64,000 nucleotides of DNA from Leifsonia sp040686855 (GCF_040686855.1 NZ_JBFBOG010000003.1:310001-374000); one strand, 5' to 3'; counted from the stretch's first letter, positions 26,137 to 34,273 are shown. Made by a program: numbers and translations. Notes: a model not told the origin generated them from the letters alone.

Positions 26137-26735
26137 TGGAGAAGTTCGAGACCGTCACCGGAACGGCCGTCCCGTTCCGGCGCAGCAACGTCGACACCGA
26201 CCAGATCATCCCGGCGGTGTTCCTCAAGCGCGTCACCAAGACCGGCTTCGACGACGCCCTCTTCCATGCGTGGCGCCAGGACCCGGACTTCATCCTCAAC
26301 CGCCCCGAGTACGCGGGCGCCACGGTGCTCGTCGCCGGCCCGGACTTCGGCACGGGTTCGTCACGCGAACATGCCGTGTGGGCGCTGCGCGACTACGGCT
26401 TCCGGGTCGTACTCAGCCCCCGGTTCGCCGACATCTTCCGCGGCAACTCGGGCAAGCAGGGCCTGCTCACCGGCGTGATCTCCGAGGAGGACGCCGAGCG
26501 GCTGTGGGAGGCCATCGAAGCGCAGCCGGGAATAGCCGCGACCGTGGATCTGGTTGCCAAGACTGCGACCGTCGGGGAAGTCCAGGTGTCTTTCGACATC
26601 GACGACTACACTCGCTGGCGTTTGCTCGAAGGGTTGGACGACATCGCCCTCACCCTGCGCGACGAAGCGCTCATCTCCGAATACGAATCGGGCCGCGCGA
26701 GCTGGCGGCCCACGACCCTCCCGGTGAAACTTTGA
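26136..26735 (+). CDS. leuD: 3-isopropylmalate dehydratase small subunit
   Basis: Swivel-domain subunit that completes the active site with LeuC; 199 residues, the usual length. Recognisable stretches are RRSNVDTDQIIPAVFLK and GPDFGTGSSREHAVWAL (the SREHA active-site loop). ATG 26136 shares its A with the leuC stop, so translation is coupled. Its stop overlaps the TTG start of murA by four bases, an unusual join of leucine synthesis to cell-wall synthesis in one transcript. Confidence 0.97.
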   Translation: MEKFETVTGTAVPFRRSNVDTDQIIPAVFLKRVTKTGFDDALFHAWRQDPDFILNRPEYAGATVLVAGPDFGTGSSREHAVWALRDYGFRVVLSPRFADIFRGNSGKQGLLTGVISEEDAERLWEAIEAQPGIAATVDLVAKTATVGEVQVSFDIDDYTRWRLLEGLDDIALTLRDEALISEYESGRASWRPTTLPVKL

Positions 26736-28102
26736 ACTCACTTCTTCAGGACGCCCAGGCAGCTGGAGCGCGCGTCGGCCTCAAGGGCGACCGCATCACG
26801 ATCAACGGCGGCATCCCCCTGCGGGGCCGCATCGAGGTCCGCGGCGCCAAGAACTTCGTCACGAAGGCGATGGTCGCCGCGATCCTCGGTGAAGGTCCGA
26901 GCGTTCTGCGGAACGTTCCCGACATCTCCGACGTCCGCGTGGTCCGCGGGCTGCTCGAGGTGCACGGCGTGAAGGTGACGGACGGCGCCGAGGAGGGCGA
27001 GCTCCTGCTCGACCCGAGCGCGGTCGAGTCGGCGCACATGGCCGACATCGACGCGCACGCCGGCTCCAGCCGCATCCCGATCCTGTTCTGCGGCCCGCTG
27101 CTGCACAAGCTGGGCGAGGCGTTCATCCCCGACCTCGGCGGCTGCCGCATCGGCGACCGTCCGATCGACTACCACCTGGAGATGCTGCGCAAGTTCGGCG
27201 CCATCGTCGACAAGCTGCCGAGCGGCATCCGGATGACGGCCCCGAACGGCCTCAAGGGCGCCAAGCTCGAGCTGCCGTACCCGAGCGTCGGCGCGACCGA
27301 GCAGGTGCTGCTCACCGCAGTCCGCGCGGAGGGCATCACCGAGCTGAAGGGCGCGGCGATCGAGCCCGAGATCATGGATCTCATCAACGTCCTGCAGAAG
27401 ATGGGCGCGATCATCTCGGTCGACACCGACCGCGTGATCCGCATCGAGGGCGTCGACCGCCTCGAGGGCTACAGCCACACCGCGCTGTTCGACCGCAACG
27501 AGGCCGCCAGCTGGGCCGCCGCAGCGCTCGCGACCGGCGGCGACATCTACGTCGGCGGCGCACGCCAGCCCGAGATGCTGACCTTCCTCAACGTCTTCCG
27601 CAAGGTCGGCGGCGCGTTCGAGATCCACGACGACGGCATCCGCTTCTTCCACCCGGGTGGCCCGCTGAAGCCCGTCGTGATCGAGACCGACGTGCACCCC
27701 GGCTTCATGACCGACTGGCAGCAGCCGCTCGTCGTGGCGCTCGCCAAGGCCGAGGGCGTGTCGATCGTCCACGAGACCGTGTACGAGCAGCGCTTCGGCT
27801 TCGTGGACGCGCTCAACGACATGGGTGCCAAGATCCAGGTCCACAAGGAGTGCCTGGGCGGCCACCCGTGCCGCTTCGGCCAGCGCAACTTCAACCACTC
27901 CGCGGTCATCATGGGGCCGGTGCAGCTGACCGGCGCCGACATCGAGGTCCCCGACCTCCGCGGCGGCTTCAGCCACCTCATCGCGGCGCTGACCGCCGAA
28001 GGCCGCTCGACCGTGAGCAACGTCGGCATCATCAGCCGTGGCTACGAGAACTTCATCACCAAGCTGGAGCTCCTCGGCGCCGACTTCACGATGGAGGGTT
28101 GA
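26732..28102 (+). CDS. murA: UDP-N-acetylglucosamine 1-carboxyvinyltransferase
   Basis: First committed step of peptidoglycan synthesis: transfers enolpyruvate from PEP to UDP-GlcNAc in the cytosol. 456 residues from TTG 26732 (overlapping the leuD stop), slightly longer than E. coli MurA (419) because of an N-terminal extension (NSLLQDAQAAGARVG). The catalytic/fosfomycin-reactive cysteine is present (C138 in GGCRIGDRPID), unlike the Asp of mycobacterial MurA, so fosfomycin sensitivity at target level is expected. The start codon is chosen from the overlap; no strong Shine-Dalgarno precedes it. Confidence 0.95.
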   Translation: MNSLLQDAQAAGARVGLKGDRITINGGIPLRGRIEVRGAKNFVTKAMVAAILGEGPSVLRNVPDISDVRVVRGLLEVHGVKVTDGAEEGELLLDPSAVESAHMADIDAHAGSSRIPILFCGPLLHKLGEAFIPDLGGCRIGDRPIDYHLEMLRKFGAIVDKLPSGIRMTAPNGLKGAKLELPYPSVGATEQVLLTAVRAEGITELKGAAIEPEIMDLINVLQKMGAIISVDTDRVIRIEGVDRLEGYSHTALFDRNEAASWAAAALATGGDIYVGGARQPEMLTFLNVFRKVGGAFEIHDDGIRFFHPGGPLKPVVIETDVHPGFMTDWQQPLVVALAKAEGVSIVHETVYEQRFGFVDALNDMGAKIQVHKECLGGHPCRFGQRNFNHSAVIMGPVQLTGADIEVPDLRGGFSHLIAALTAEGRSTVSNVGIISRGYENFITKLELLGADFTMEG

Positions 28103-28150
28103 GTCGGGCCGCCGGCTTATCCACAGATCCGGTGCTGTCTCACCCGTGAT

Positions 28151-28172
28151 ACAGTCTCCTCATGGAGACTGT
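28151..28172. promoter_or_regulatory. Toxin-antitoxin operator overlapping -10 and start codon
   Basis: ACAGTCTCC (28151-28159) and GGAGACTGT (28164-28172) are perfect 9-bp inverted arms with spacer TCAT. The -10 box TACAGT (28150-28155) and the antitoxin ATG (28162) both lie inside. This is the expected position for autorepression by a toxin-antitoxin complex. Confidence 0.7.
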
Positions 28173-28398
28173 CAGCGTGAGAGATCTACGCAACCACGGC
28201 GGCGATATCCTCGACAGGGTCGCGCGCGGAGAACACCTGACCATCACGCGTGACGGGACGGCGGTGGCCGAGCTGTCACCGCTGTCCGCGCCGGGCCGTG
28301 CCCTGTCCGTGCTGATCGCGGAACGACGGACGCTGCCGACGGTGGACCCGCTGGCGCTCCGGGCTGACATCGACGAGATCGTCGACCAGGCATGGTGA
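28162..28398 (+). CDS. Phd/YefM-family antitoxin
   Basis: 78-residue antitoxin. The N-terminal half has the Phd/YefM DNA-binding pattern (VSVRDLRNHGGDILDRVARGEHLTITRDGTAVAEL); the C-terminal part, ending DIDEIVDQAW, is the likely toxin-binding tail. ATG 28162 is six nt after TACAGT, so the mRNA is leaderless. It overlaps the PIN-toxin start and presumably neutralises that RNase and represses the operon through the palindrome at 28151. Confidence 0.88.
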   Translation: METVSVRDLRNHGGDILDRVARGEHLTITRDGTAVAELSPLSAPGRALSVLIAERRTLPTVDPLALRADIDEIVDQAW

Positions 28399-28799
28399 TG
28401 CAGCCGGGTCTGCTCGATACGTCGACCTTGATCCTGCTCGCCCGGGTCGACCCGGGCGAGCTTCCGGACATCCCGTCGATCAGTGCCATCACGCTCGCGG
28501 AGCTCTCCGTGGGTCCTCTCGTGGCCAAGAGCGCGGACGAGCGCGCCGCCCGTCAGGCGCATCTGCAGCTCGCCGAGGCGGATTTCGATCCCATCCCCTT
28601 CGATTCGGCGGCGGCGCGGGCATTCGCGCACGTCGCCCAGTCCCTCCGCGACGCGGGTCGCAAGCCGTCAGCGCGTGCATTCGACGCGCTCATCGCGGCG
28701 ACGGCGATCTCGCGCGATCTTCCGCTCCATACCTGCAATCCGGACGACTTCGAGGGCATCCCCGGACTCGACCTCCGTCCGGTCCGGGTGGCGGGATGA
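28392..28799 (+). CDS. vapC: PIN-domain (VapC-like) toxin
   Basis: 135-residue PIN-domain ribonuclease. The acidic metal-binding residues are in place: D9 (LLDTS), E38 (TLAELSVG), D98 (AFDALIAATA) and D118/D119 (CNPDDF). ATG 28392 overlaps the antitoxin stop; ATG 28398 would drop two residues. The gene is intact, so the pair is probably functional. It is coupled to a Phd/YefM antitoxin rather than an AbrB or RHH one. RNA target unknown. Confidence 0.9.
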   Translation: MVMQPGLLDTSTLILLARVDPGELPDIPSISAITLAELSVGPLVAKSADERAARQAHLQLAEADFDPIPFDSAAARAFAHVAQSLRDAGRKPSARAFDALIAATAISRDLPLHTCNPDDFEGIPGLDLRPVRVAG

Positions 28800-28856
28800 G
28801 CCCTCCCGCGGCCCGGCATGCGCCTCGCGCCATGCCGGGTCGCGGATAATGGGATG

Positions 28857-29627
28857 GTGCCTGAAACCGTGACGCCTCCGAAGAAGCAGCGCTCCGAGAA
28901 GAGCCGTCCCTCCATCTTCTGGGTCCTCGCCGGACTCATCATCCCGATCGGAAGCCTGCTCGCGCGGTTCCGGATCGTGGACGGCGACAAACTTCCGCGC
29001 ACCGGCGCGTTCATCCTCACGCCGAACCACTACACCGAGATCGACCCGGTCATGATCGGCATCGTCTCGTGGAAGCTGGGGCGCCTGCCGCGCTTCCTCG
29101 CCAAGGACAGCCTGTTCAAGGTCCCCGTGCTCGGCTGGTTCCTGCGTAAGTCCGGGCAGGTGCCCGTCTCCCGCGGCGGCAGCGCCCGCGGCGCCGCGCC
29201 GCTCGAGGCCGCGCTGAAGATCGCGGAGGAGGGGCGGATCGTCATCATCTACCCCGAGGGCTCGCTCACCCGCGACCCGGACATGTGGCCGATGCGCGGC
29301 AAGAGCGGCGCGGCACGGATGGCGCTGGAGCAGGACCTCCCGGTCATCCCGATCGCGCACTGGGGCACCCAGCAGGTCATGGCGCGCTACGCCAAGAAGA
29401 TCAGCTGGTTCCCGCGCAAGACGATCGACGTCAAGGTGGGCGACCCGGTCGACCTCTCGGCGTTCCGCGGCCGTCCCCTCGACAACTCCACCCTCACCGA
29501 GGCGACCGCCGTCATCATGGATGCGATCACGGCCCTGCTCGAAGACCTCCGCGGCGAGAAGGCCCCGGCCGAGCGCTGGGATCCGACCAAGCACGACCAG
29601 AAGGAGACGGGCCGCTTCGATGGCTAG
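28857..29627 (+). CDS. plsC: 1-acyl-glycerol-3-phosphate acyltransferase (second PlsC)
   Basis: 256 residues; motif I is NHYTEIDP (HX4D) and the later motif is YPEGSLTRD. A hydrophobic N-terminal helix (FWVLAGLIIPIGSLLARF) anchors it in the membrane. GATAAT (28845-28850) ends six nt before GTG 28857, so I take the start as leaderless GTG, though ATG 28854 is in frame. It overlaps gpsA by eight bases; together they give glycerol-3-phosphate and its acylation, a coherent lipid unit. Confidence 0.9.
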   Translation: MPETVTPPKKQRSEKSRPSIFWVLAGLIIPIGSLLARFRIVDGDKLPRTGAFILTPNHYTEIDPVMIGIVSWKLGRLPRFLAKDSLFKVPVLGWFLRKSGQVPVSRGGSARGAAPLEAALKIAEEGRIVIIYPEGSLTRDPDMWPMRGKSGAARMALEQDLPVIPIAHWGTQQVMARYAKKISWFPRKTIDVKVGDPVDLSAFRGRPLDNSTLTEATAVIMDAITALLEDLRGEKAPAERWDPTKHDQKETGRFDG

Positions 29628-30750
29628 AGCAGTGAAGCCCCCCGTCGCCCGTCCGCGCCGCATCGCCGTCCTCGGCGCCGGAAGCTGGGGCACCACGTTC
29701 GCGAAGATCCTCGCCGACGGCGGCTCGGACGTCGTGCTGTGGGCGCGCCGGCCGGAGATCGCCCGCGAGATCAACGAGGTCAAGCGCAACAGCGACTACC
29801 TGGAGGGCATCAACCTCCCGCGCAACCTCCGCGCCACCGCACGTCTCGGCGAGGCGATGCGGGATGCGGAGCAGGTGTTCGTCTCGATCCCCAGCCAGAC
29901 CCTCCGCTCGAACCTGGAGGCGATGATCCCGTTCCTCGGGCCGGAGACGGTGGTCGTGAGCCTGATGAAGGGCGTCGAGAAGGGCACCGGCCTGCGGATG
30001 AGCGAGGTGATCGCCCAGGGTCTGCCGATCGAGCCCGAGCGGATCGCGGTCGCCTCCGGTCCCAACCTCGCGCTCGAGATCGCCCGCGAGCAGCCCACGG
30101 CGGCGGTCGTCTCGTCGGCGAGCCTCGAGACCGCCCAGGCCGTCGCGATCTCGGCGACCAACCGCTACTTCCGCAGCTTCGTCAACACCGATGTGATCGG
30201 CACCGAGTTCGGCGGCGTGCTCAAGAACCTCATCGCAGTGGCCATCGGGATCGTCGACGGCGTCGGGTACGGCGAGAACACGAAGGCCTCGATCATCACG
30301 CGCGGCCTGGTCGAGATGACCGACTTCGCGGTGGCGTACGGCGCACAGCCCGAGACGCTTTCCGGCCTCGCGGGGCTCGGCGACCTGATCGCGACCTGCG
30401 AGTCGCCGCTCAGCCGCAACAACACCGCCGGGCGCCTGCTCGGCCAGGGCTACGGCTTCCACGACGTCGTGAAGCAGATGGACCAGACCGCGGAGGGGCT
30501 GGCCTCGGTGGCGCCCATCCTGAGCCTGGCCGAAGCGCGCGGGGTGGACATGCCGATCGTCCGTCAGGTGAGCCAGGTGCTCGCCGGTACGCTCGATCCG
30601 AAGGACATCGCGCCGCATCTCACGACGGATTCGGACGAGCCGCAAGGCGAAAGGACATTGGATGACGGACAAGGTCGCGGTCGCGCTTCTCTTTGGGGGT
30701 CGCTCAAGCGAGCATTCGATCAGCTGCGCGACGGCGGCGGGCGTTCTTGA
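29620..30750 (+). CDS. gpsA: Glycerol-3-phosphate dehydrogenase [NAD(P)+]
   Basis: Makes glycerol-3-phosphate for phospholipids. Rossmann motif VLGAGSWGTT, catalytic region VLKNLIAVAIGIVDG and substrate loop GLAGLGDLIATC are intact. At 376 residues it is about 35 longer than usual; the extra C-terminus (from about QGERTLDDGQG) is read through the start of ddl in another frame, giving an 89-bp overlap. ATG 29620 overlaps the plsC stop. GTG 29632 is an alternative. Confidence 0.95.
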   Translation: MARAVKPPVARPRRIAVLGAGSWGTTFAKILADGGSDVVLWARRPEIAREINEVKRNSDYLEGINLPRNLRATARLGEAMRDAEQVFVSIPSQTLRSNLEAMIPFLGPETVVVSLMKGVEKGTGLRMSEVIAQGLPIEPERIAVASGPNLALEIAREQPTAAVVSSASLETAQAVAISATNRYFRSFVNTDVIGTEFGGVLKNLIAVAIGIVDGVGYGENTKASIITRGLVEMTDFAVAYGAQPETLSGLAGLGDLIATCESPLSRNNTAGRLLGQGYGFHDVVKQMDQTAEGLASVAPILSLAEARGVDMPIVRQVSQVLAGTLDPKDIAPHLTTDSDEPQGERTLDDGQGRGRASLWGSLKRAFDQLRDGGGRS

Positions 30751-31759
30751 GGCGATCGACCGCGATCGGTACGACGTCATCCCGGTCGGGATCACCCACG
30801 AAGGCGCCTTCACCCTCCAGCCGGACGACGCCGGCAGCTTCGCGCTGAACGCCGAGAAGCTGCCGGAGGTCGAGGACAACGGCACGCGCATCCTGTGGCC
30901 CGACAGCGTCGCCACGAAGGAGCTCACGGTCGTGGAGGCGGACGGCTCGCGCCGCTCGCTCGGCGCCGTGGACATCGTGTTCCCGATCCTCCACGGCCCG
31001 TGGGGCGAGGACGGCACCCTCCAGGGGCTGCTCGAACTCGTCGGCCTGCCGTACGTCGGCAGCGGCGTGCTGGCGAGCGCGCTCGGGATGGACAAGCACT
31101 TCACCAAGACCGTGCTGCAGCAGGCGGGCATCCCCGTCGCGCCGTGGCGCACGGTGACCGCGTTCGAGTGGCGCTCCGACGCAGACGCGATTCGGGACGA
31201 GGTCCGGTCTCTGGGTCTGCCCGCATTCGTCAAGCCGGCGCGCGCCGGCTCCAGCGTCGGCGTCACCAAGGTGACCGACTGGTCCGGCCTGGATGAGGCC
31301 ATGGCGACCGCCTTAGCCGAGGACGACCACGTGCTGATCGAGTCCATGGTCACCGGCCGCGAGGTCGAGATCGCCGTGCTCGGCGGCCGACCGGGGGAGC
31401 CGGCGCGGGCGTCGGTCGCGGGCGAGATCGTCCTGAGCGGGCGCGACTTCTACGACTTCGCGGCCAAGTACCTGGACGCGCCCGGCATCGACCTGGTCTG
31501 CCCGGCCGACCTGACGGACGCCCAGCTGGCCGAGATGCGCGACCTCGGTATCCGCGCCTTCGACGCGATCGGAGCGGAGGGTCTGTCGCGCGTGGACTTC
31601 TTCCTCACCGCCGACGGATTCGTCGTGAACGAGATCAACACGATGCCCGGGTTCACCCCGATCTCCATGTTCCCCCGCTGCTGGCAGGAGAGCGGACTCA
31701 GCTACCCGGCCCTCATCGACGAACTCATCCAGGTCGCCCTGGCCCGCGCCGCCGCCTGA
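30662..31759 (+). CDS. ddl: D-alanine--D-alanine ligase
   Basis: ATP-grasp enzyme joining two D-alanines for the peptidoglycan stem, 365 residues. The start MTDKVAVALLFGGRSSEHSI is the conserved beginning of the family, with AAAGGA before ATG 30662, so the overlap with gpsA is real on the ddl side. Other conserved stretches: HGPWGEDGTLQG, KPARAGSSVGV, EVEIAVLG and NEINTMPGFTPISMFP. The stop is followed immediately by a repetitive non-coding block. Confidence 0.97.
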   Translation: MTDKVAVALLFGGRSSEHSISCATAAGVLEAIDRDRYDVIPVGITHEGAFTLQPDDAGSFALNAEKLPEVEDNGTRILWPDSVATKELTVVEADGSRRSLGAVDIVFPILHGPWGEDGTLQGLLELVGLPYVGSGVLASALGMDKHFTKTVLQQAGIPVAPWRTVTAFEWRSDADAIRDEVRSLGLPAFVKPARAGSSVGVTKVTDWSGLDEAMATALAEDDHVLIESMVTGREVEIAVLGGRPGEPARASVAGEIVLSGRDFYDFAAKYLDAPGIDLVCPADLTDAQLAEMRDLGIRAFDAIGAEGLSRVDFFLTADGFVVNEINTMPGFTPISMFPRCWQESGLSYPALIDELIQVALARAAA

Positions 31760-31840
31760 GCGGCGCCCCGCCGGCCTCCGCCCGGCTGAGCGCCGCCCCA
31801 CCGTCCTCCGCTGCCTCAGCGGCGCCCCGCCGCCCCCTGA
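31759..31840. repeat. Degenerate 30-bp tandem repeat after ddl
   Basis: Three adjacent units begin at 31759, 31789 and 31818 (period 29-30 bp). Units one and three share the 15-mer AGCGGCGCCCCGCCG exactly; unit two differs at a few positions. It begins at the last base of the ddl stop codon and contains no gene. Confidence 0.6.
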
Positions 31841-31864
31841 GGCGCGCGGCGCCCGCCCGCACGC

Positions 31865-32073
31865 GCAAAACGGAGGCCGCACCGGGTCTGAGAGCGCCCG
31901 CATCCTCCGTTCCCCGCAGATCTCCGGCGCGCCGAATGCATGTTCCTCCGATTCGCCCATCCCGTAGCGCGCGGAACCTGACCGAAAGGGAGGAACTGAC
32001 ACGCGACACGCCGGGAACCAGCGCGAAAGGGAGGTATTCGAGGCCGCGAAGTCCGGTTCGCCCTCCGTTCTGC
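31865..32073. repeat. BIME-like block: six 12-mers as three hairpins
   Basis: A motif close to GCRAAACGGAGG occurs six times at near-regular 37-41-bp spacing: plus strand at 31865, 31982, 32023; minus strand at 31904-31915, 31945-31956, 32062-32073. Neighbouring copies pair into three hairpins (31865/31904, 31945/31982, 32023/32062) of alternating orientation. The block fills the space between convergent ddl and DUF3515 genes, has no ORF I can support and resembles interspersed mosaic palindromes of other bacteria. Confidence 0.65.
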
Positions 32074-32095
32074 ACGCGGGGGGACGGCAGAGCCG

Positions 32096-32593
32096 TTACG
32101 GCGCCGGGGTCTCCGTCGGGTCGGTGTCGAGCGTCGACAGGCATTTCTGCGTCTGCGGAACCGTCTGCACGGCGCTGGCGAACTCGGGAAGCACCGACGA
32201 GTCCGAGACGCCCGCGACGTGGTCGATGATGACCTCGGTCGCCGGCGTCCGGCCGAACGTCTGGTAGACGATCGTCTTGGCCGCCGGGTCGGTCATGAGC
32301 ACCCAGTCCACGCCGTTGACGTTCACGCACGGCTTCGTCGTCGCCCCGATCGGCGGCACCCCGCAGCGCAGGATGACAGCCGCCGGGTCTCCCCAGGCGC
32401 CGGTGGCCTGCGCATCCGTCTCGCGCTTCGGCTTGTCGGCCACGGTGTCGGGCAGGCGCACGCTGATCTCGGCGCATCCGGGCGCGTTGCTGTCGGACGC
32501 GGGATCGAGCGAGACGGTGGGCGCGCATCCCGCGAGGAGCAGCGCGGCACCGGCGAGCAGGAGGGCCGGCAGGGCACGGCGACGAGAGGACAT
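32096..32593 (-). CDS. DUF3515 lipoprotein
   Basis: 165-residue secreted lipoprotein: basic N-terminus, hydrophobic helix and lipobox LLAGC (Cys at residue 23). The remainder resembles the actinobacterial DUF3515 family, with conserved cysteines (GCAEI, LRCGVPP, KPCVNVN, QKC). Function unknown; position beside thiL and ddl is conserved in related genomes from general knowledge. Leaderless: TAGCCT (complement of 32601-32606) ends seven nt before ATG 32593. Confidence 0.85.
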   Translation of the reverse strand: MSSRRRALPALLLAGAALLLAGCAPTVSLDPASDSNAPGCAEISVRLPDTVADKPKRETDAQATGAWGDPAAVILRCGVPPIGATTKPCVNVNGVDWVLMTDPAAKTIVYQTFGRTPATEVIIDHVAGVSDSSVLPEFASAVQTVPQTQKCLSTLDTDPTETPAP

Positions 32594-32600
32594 CGGTTTC

Positions 32601-32610
32601 AGGCTACCGT
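32601..32610. promoter_or_regulatory. Shared bidirectional -10 box (DUF3515 / thiL)
   Basis: AGGCTACCGT provides TACCGT on the plus strand, eight nt before the thiL ATG, and TAGCCT on the minus strand, seven nt before the DUF3515 ATG. The whole intergenic space is 25 bp, so both genes would be leaderless and each -35 region would lie in the other's coding sequence. Confidence 0.65.
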
Positions 32611-32618
32611 TTCAGATC

Positions 32619-33620
32619 ATGGGAAACTCTGGGAGCGACGCGGCCGGCCTCACCCTCGGGGAGGCGTCCGAGCGGGAGGCCCTTCGGCGCATCTTCCCGC
32701 GGCTCCCGGAGTCCCGGGCGACGCTGGTCGGGCCGGGTGATGACGCCGCGGTGCTCGCCGCCCCGGACGGCCGGTTCGTCGTGACGACGGACATGATGGT
32801 GCACGGACCGGACTTCCGTCTCGCCTGGTCCGGCCCCGTCGACCTCGGCTGGAAGGCCGCCGCCACGAACCTGTCCGATGTCGCCGCGATGGGCGCCGTG
32901 CCGACCGCGCTGGTCGTGGCCATCGCCGCGCCTCCCGAGACCGAGGTCGCCTGGCTGGAGGGCGTCGCCGACGGCTTCCGGATGGCGTGCGCCGAGCTGG
33001 CGCCGGGCTGCGGTGTCGTCGGGGGCGACCTGTCGGTCTCTGCGACGCTGACCTTCGCCGTCACGGCCTTCGGCGACCTGGAGGGTCGCGCACCCGTGCT
33101 GCGGAGCGGCGCCCGTCCCGGGGATGTCGTGGCCGTGTCCGGTGCGCTGGGGGAGGCCGCCACCGGACTGCGGCTCCTGTTCGCGGAAGGGGTGGATGCG
33201 GTGGGCGAGCCGGATGCGGAGCGGTTCGCCGCCGTCGCGGCCGCACATCCCGAGGCCGTCGGCGCGCAGCTGCGGCCGCGTCCCCCGATCGCCGACGGAC
33301 CGCTTGCGGCTGAGGCCGGCGCCACCGCGATGCTCGACCTGAGCGACGGCCTCGCCCTCGACGCCCGGCGGGTGGCGGAGGCGAGCGGAGTCGCCATCGA
33401 CCTGGACACGTCCGCCCTCGGCCCCGACCTGGGTGCAGCGCTCACTGGCGGCGAGGACCACGGCCTGTTCGCCGCGTTCCCGCCCGAGGTCCCGCTCCCC
33501 GGCGGCTTCCGCCGCGTCGGCGTCGTGCGCGCAGGCGAGGGCCTGCTCGTCGACGGCCGCCCCTTCGCCGAGCGCGGCGGCTGGGACCCCTACCTCGAAT
33601 GGGACGGCGGTCGCGGCTAG
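32619..33620 (+). CDS. thiL: Thiamine-monophosphate kinase
   Basis: Phosphorylates thiamine monophosphate to the diphosphate cofactor. 333 residues; the PurM/ThiL fold is recognised from VGPGDDAAVL, VVTTDMMVHGPDFRLAW, GWKAAATNLSDVAAMGA, the conserved VVGGDLS and DLSDGLALD metal-binding loop. Start ATG 32619 is leaderless. It is convergent with rsmD (16 bp between stops) and divergent from the DUF3515 lipoprotein. Confidence 0.93.
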   Translation: MGNSGSDAAGLTLGEASEREALRRIFPRLPESRATLVGPGDDAAVLAAPDGRFVVTTDMMVHGPDFRLAWSGPVDLGWKAAATNLSDVAAMGAVPTALVVAIAAPPETEVAWLEGVADGFRMACAELAPGCGVVGGDLSVSATLTFAVTAFGDLEGRAPVLRSGARPGDVVAVSGALGEAATGLRLLFAEGVDAVGEPDAERFAAVAAAHPEAVGAQLRPRPPIADGPLAAEAGATAMLDLSDGLALDARRVAEASGVAIDLDTSALGPDLGAALTGGEDHGLFAAFPPEVPLPGGFRRVGVVRAGEGLLVDGRPFAERGGWDPYLEWDGGRG

Positions 33621-33636
33621 TCAGCCGCCGAACGGG

Positions 33637-34230
33637 CTAGGCCGCGGGAGCGGGGGAGAGCCAGAAGATCGCGGTCTCCCCGTAGTCCTTGCGGCGTTCG
33701 AGGGCGAGGCCGGCGGGGAGGGTCGGCTCGGGGCCGCGGGCGCTGCGCTCGACGCAGACGACGGCATCCTCGGCGAGCAGCGGGACGAGCACGGTCAGCA
33801 CCTCGTGCAGGTCGCCGTCGCCCACGTCGTAGGGCGGGTCGATGAACACGACGTCGAACGGGCCCGAGGCGCCCGCCAGGTAGGACGTCACGGCCGCGGC
33901 CCGGACGTCGATCGCGGGCAGCGGGTGCGGCGCGTGCCGCGACGCCGCACGCGCGGATGCGGCGACGGCGGCGGCATTGCGCCGGCACACCTGTGCCGCG
34001 GCCGCGTTCTTCTCCACCAGCACCGCCGACGCGGCCCCGCGGCTCACCGCCTCCAGCGCGAGCGCCCCTGACCCGGCGTACAGATCGAGCACGCGGGCTC
34101 CGTGGACGGCATCGCGCGCGTCCAGGGCCGAGAAGATCGCCTCGCGCACCCGGTCGCTGGTGGGGCGCGTGCCGCTCTTCGGGACCTGCAGGGTGAGCGA
34201 TCCGGCGAAGCCGGCGACGATTCGGGTCAT
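33637..34230 (-). CDS. rsmD: 16S rRNA (guanine(966)-N2)-methyltransferase
   Basis: SAM-dependent methylase of the 30S subunit, 197 residues. The N-terminus RIVAGFAGSLTLQVPKSGTRPTSDRVREAIF is the family's rRNA-binding hairpin; SAM motif LDLYAGSGALALEAVSRGA and catalytic DPPY (FIDPPYDVG) follow. A low-complexity Ala-rich loop around residues 80-100 is longer than in E. coli. ATG 34230 shares a divergent promoter with the TPR-like gene. In related genomes rsmD precedes coaD; here recG lies between. Confidence 0.93.
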   Translation of the reverse strand: MTRIVAGFAGSLTLQVPKSGTRPTSDRVREAIFSALDARDAVHGARVLDLYAGSGALALEAVSRGAASAVLVEKNAAAAQVCRRNAAAVAASARAASRHAPHPLPAIDVRAAAVTSYLAGASGPFDVVFIDPPYDVGDGDLHEVLTVLVPLLAEDAVVCVERSARGPEPTLPAGLALERRKDYGETAIFWLSPAPAA

Positions 34231-34239
34231 AGCCCCACG

Positions 34240-34249
34240 AGCCTAGCGT
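34240..34249. promoter_or_regulatory. Shared bidirectional -10 box (rsmD / TPR protein)
   Basis: AGCCTAGCGT provides TAGCGT (plus, 34244-34249) and TAGGCT (minus, complement of 34240-34245), overlapping at TA. The minus box ends nine nt from the rsmD ATG, the plus box 24 nt from GTG 34274. Confidence 0.5.
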
Positions 34250-34273
34250 CGGCGCGGGACGAGCGGCCAGAAT

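Noticed and set aside
31313..32528. Minus-strand frames running through the repeat block into ddl or DUF3515
   Set aside because: They are chance open frames in GC-rich repeats and overlap real genes; no recognisable protein.
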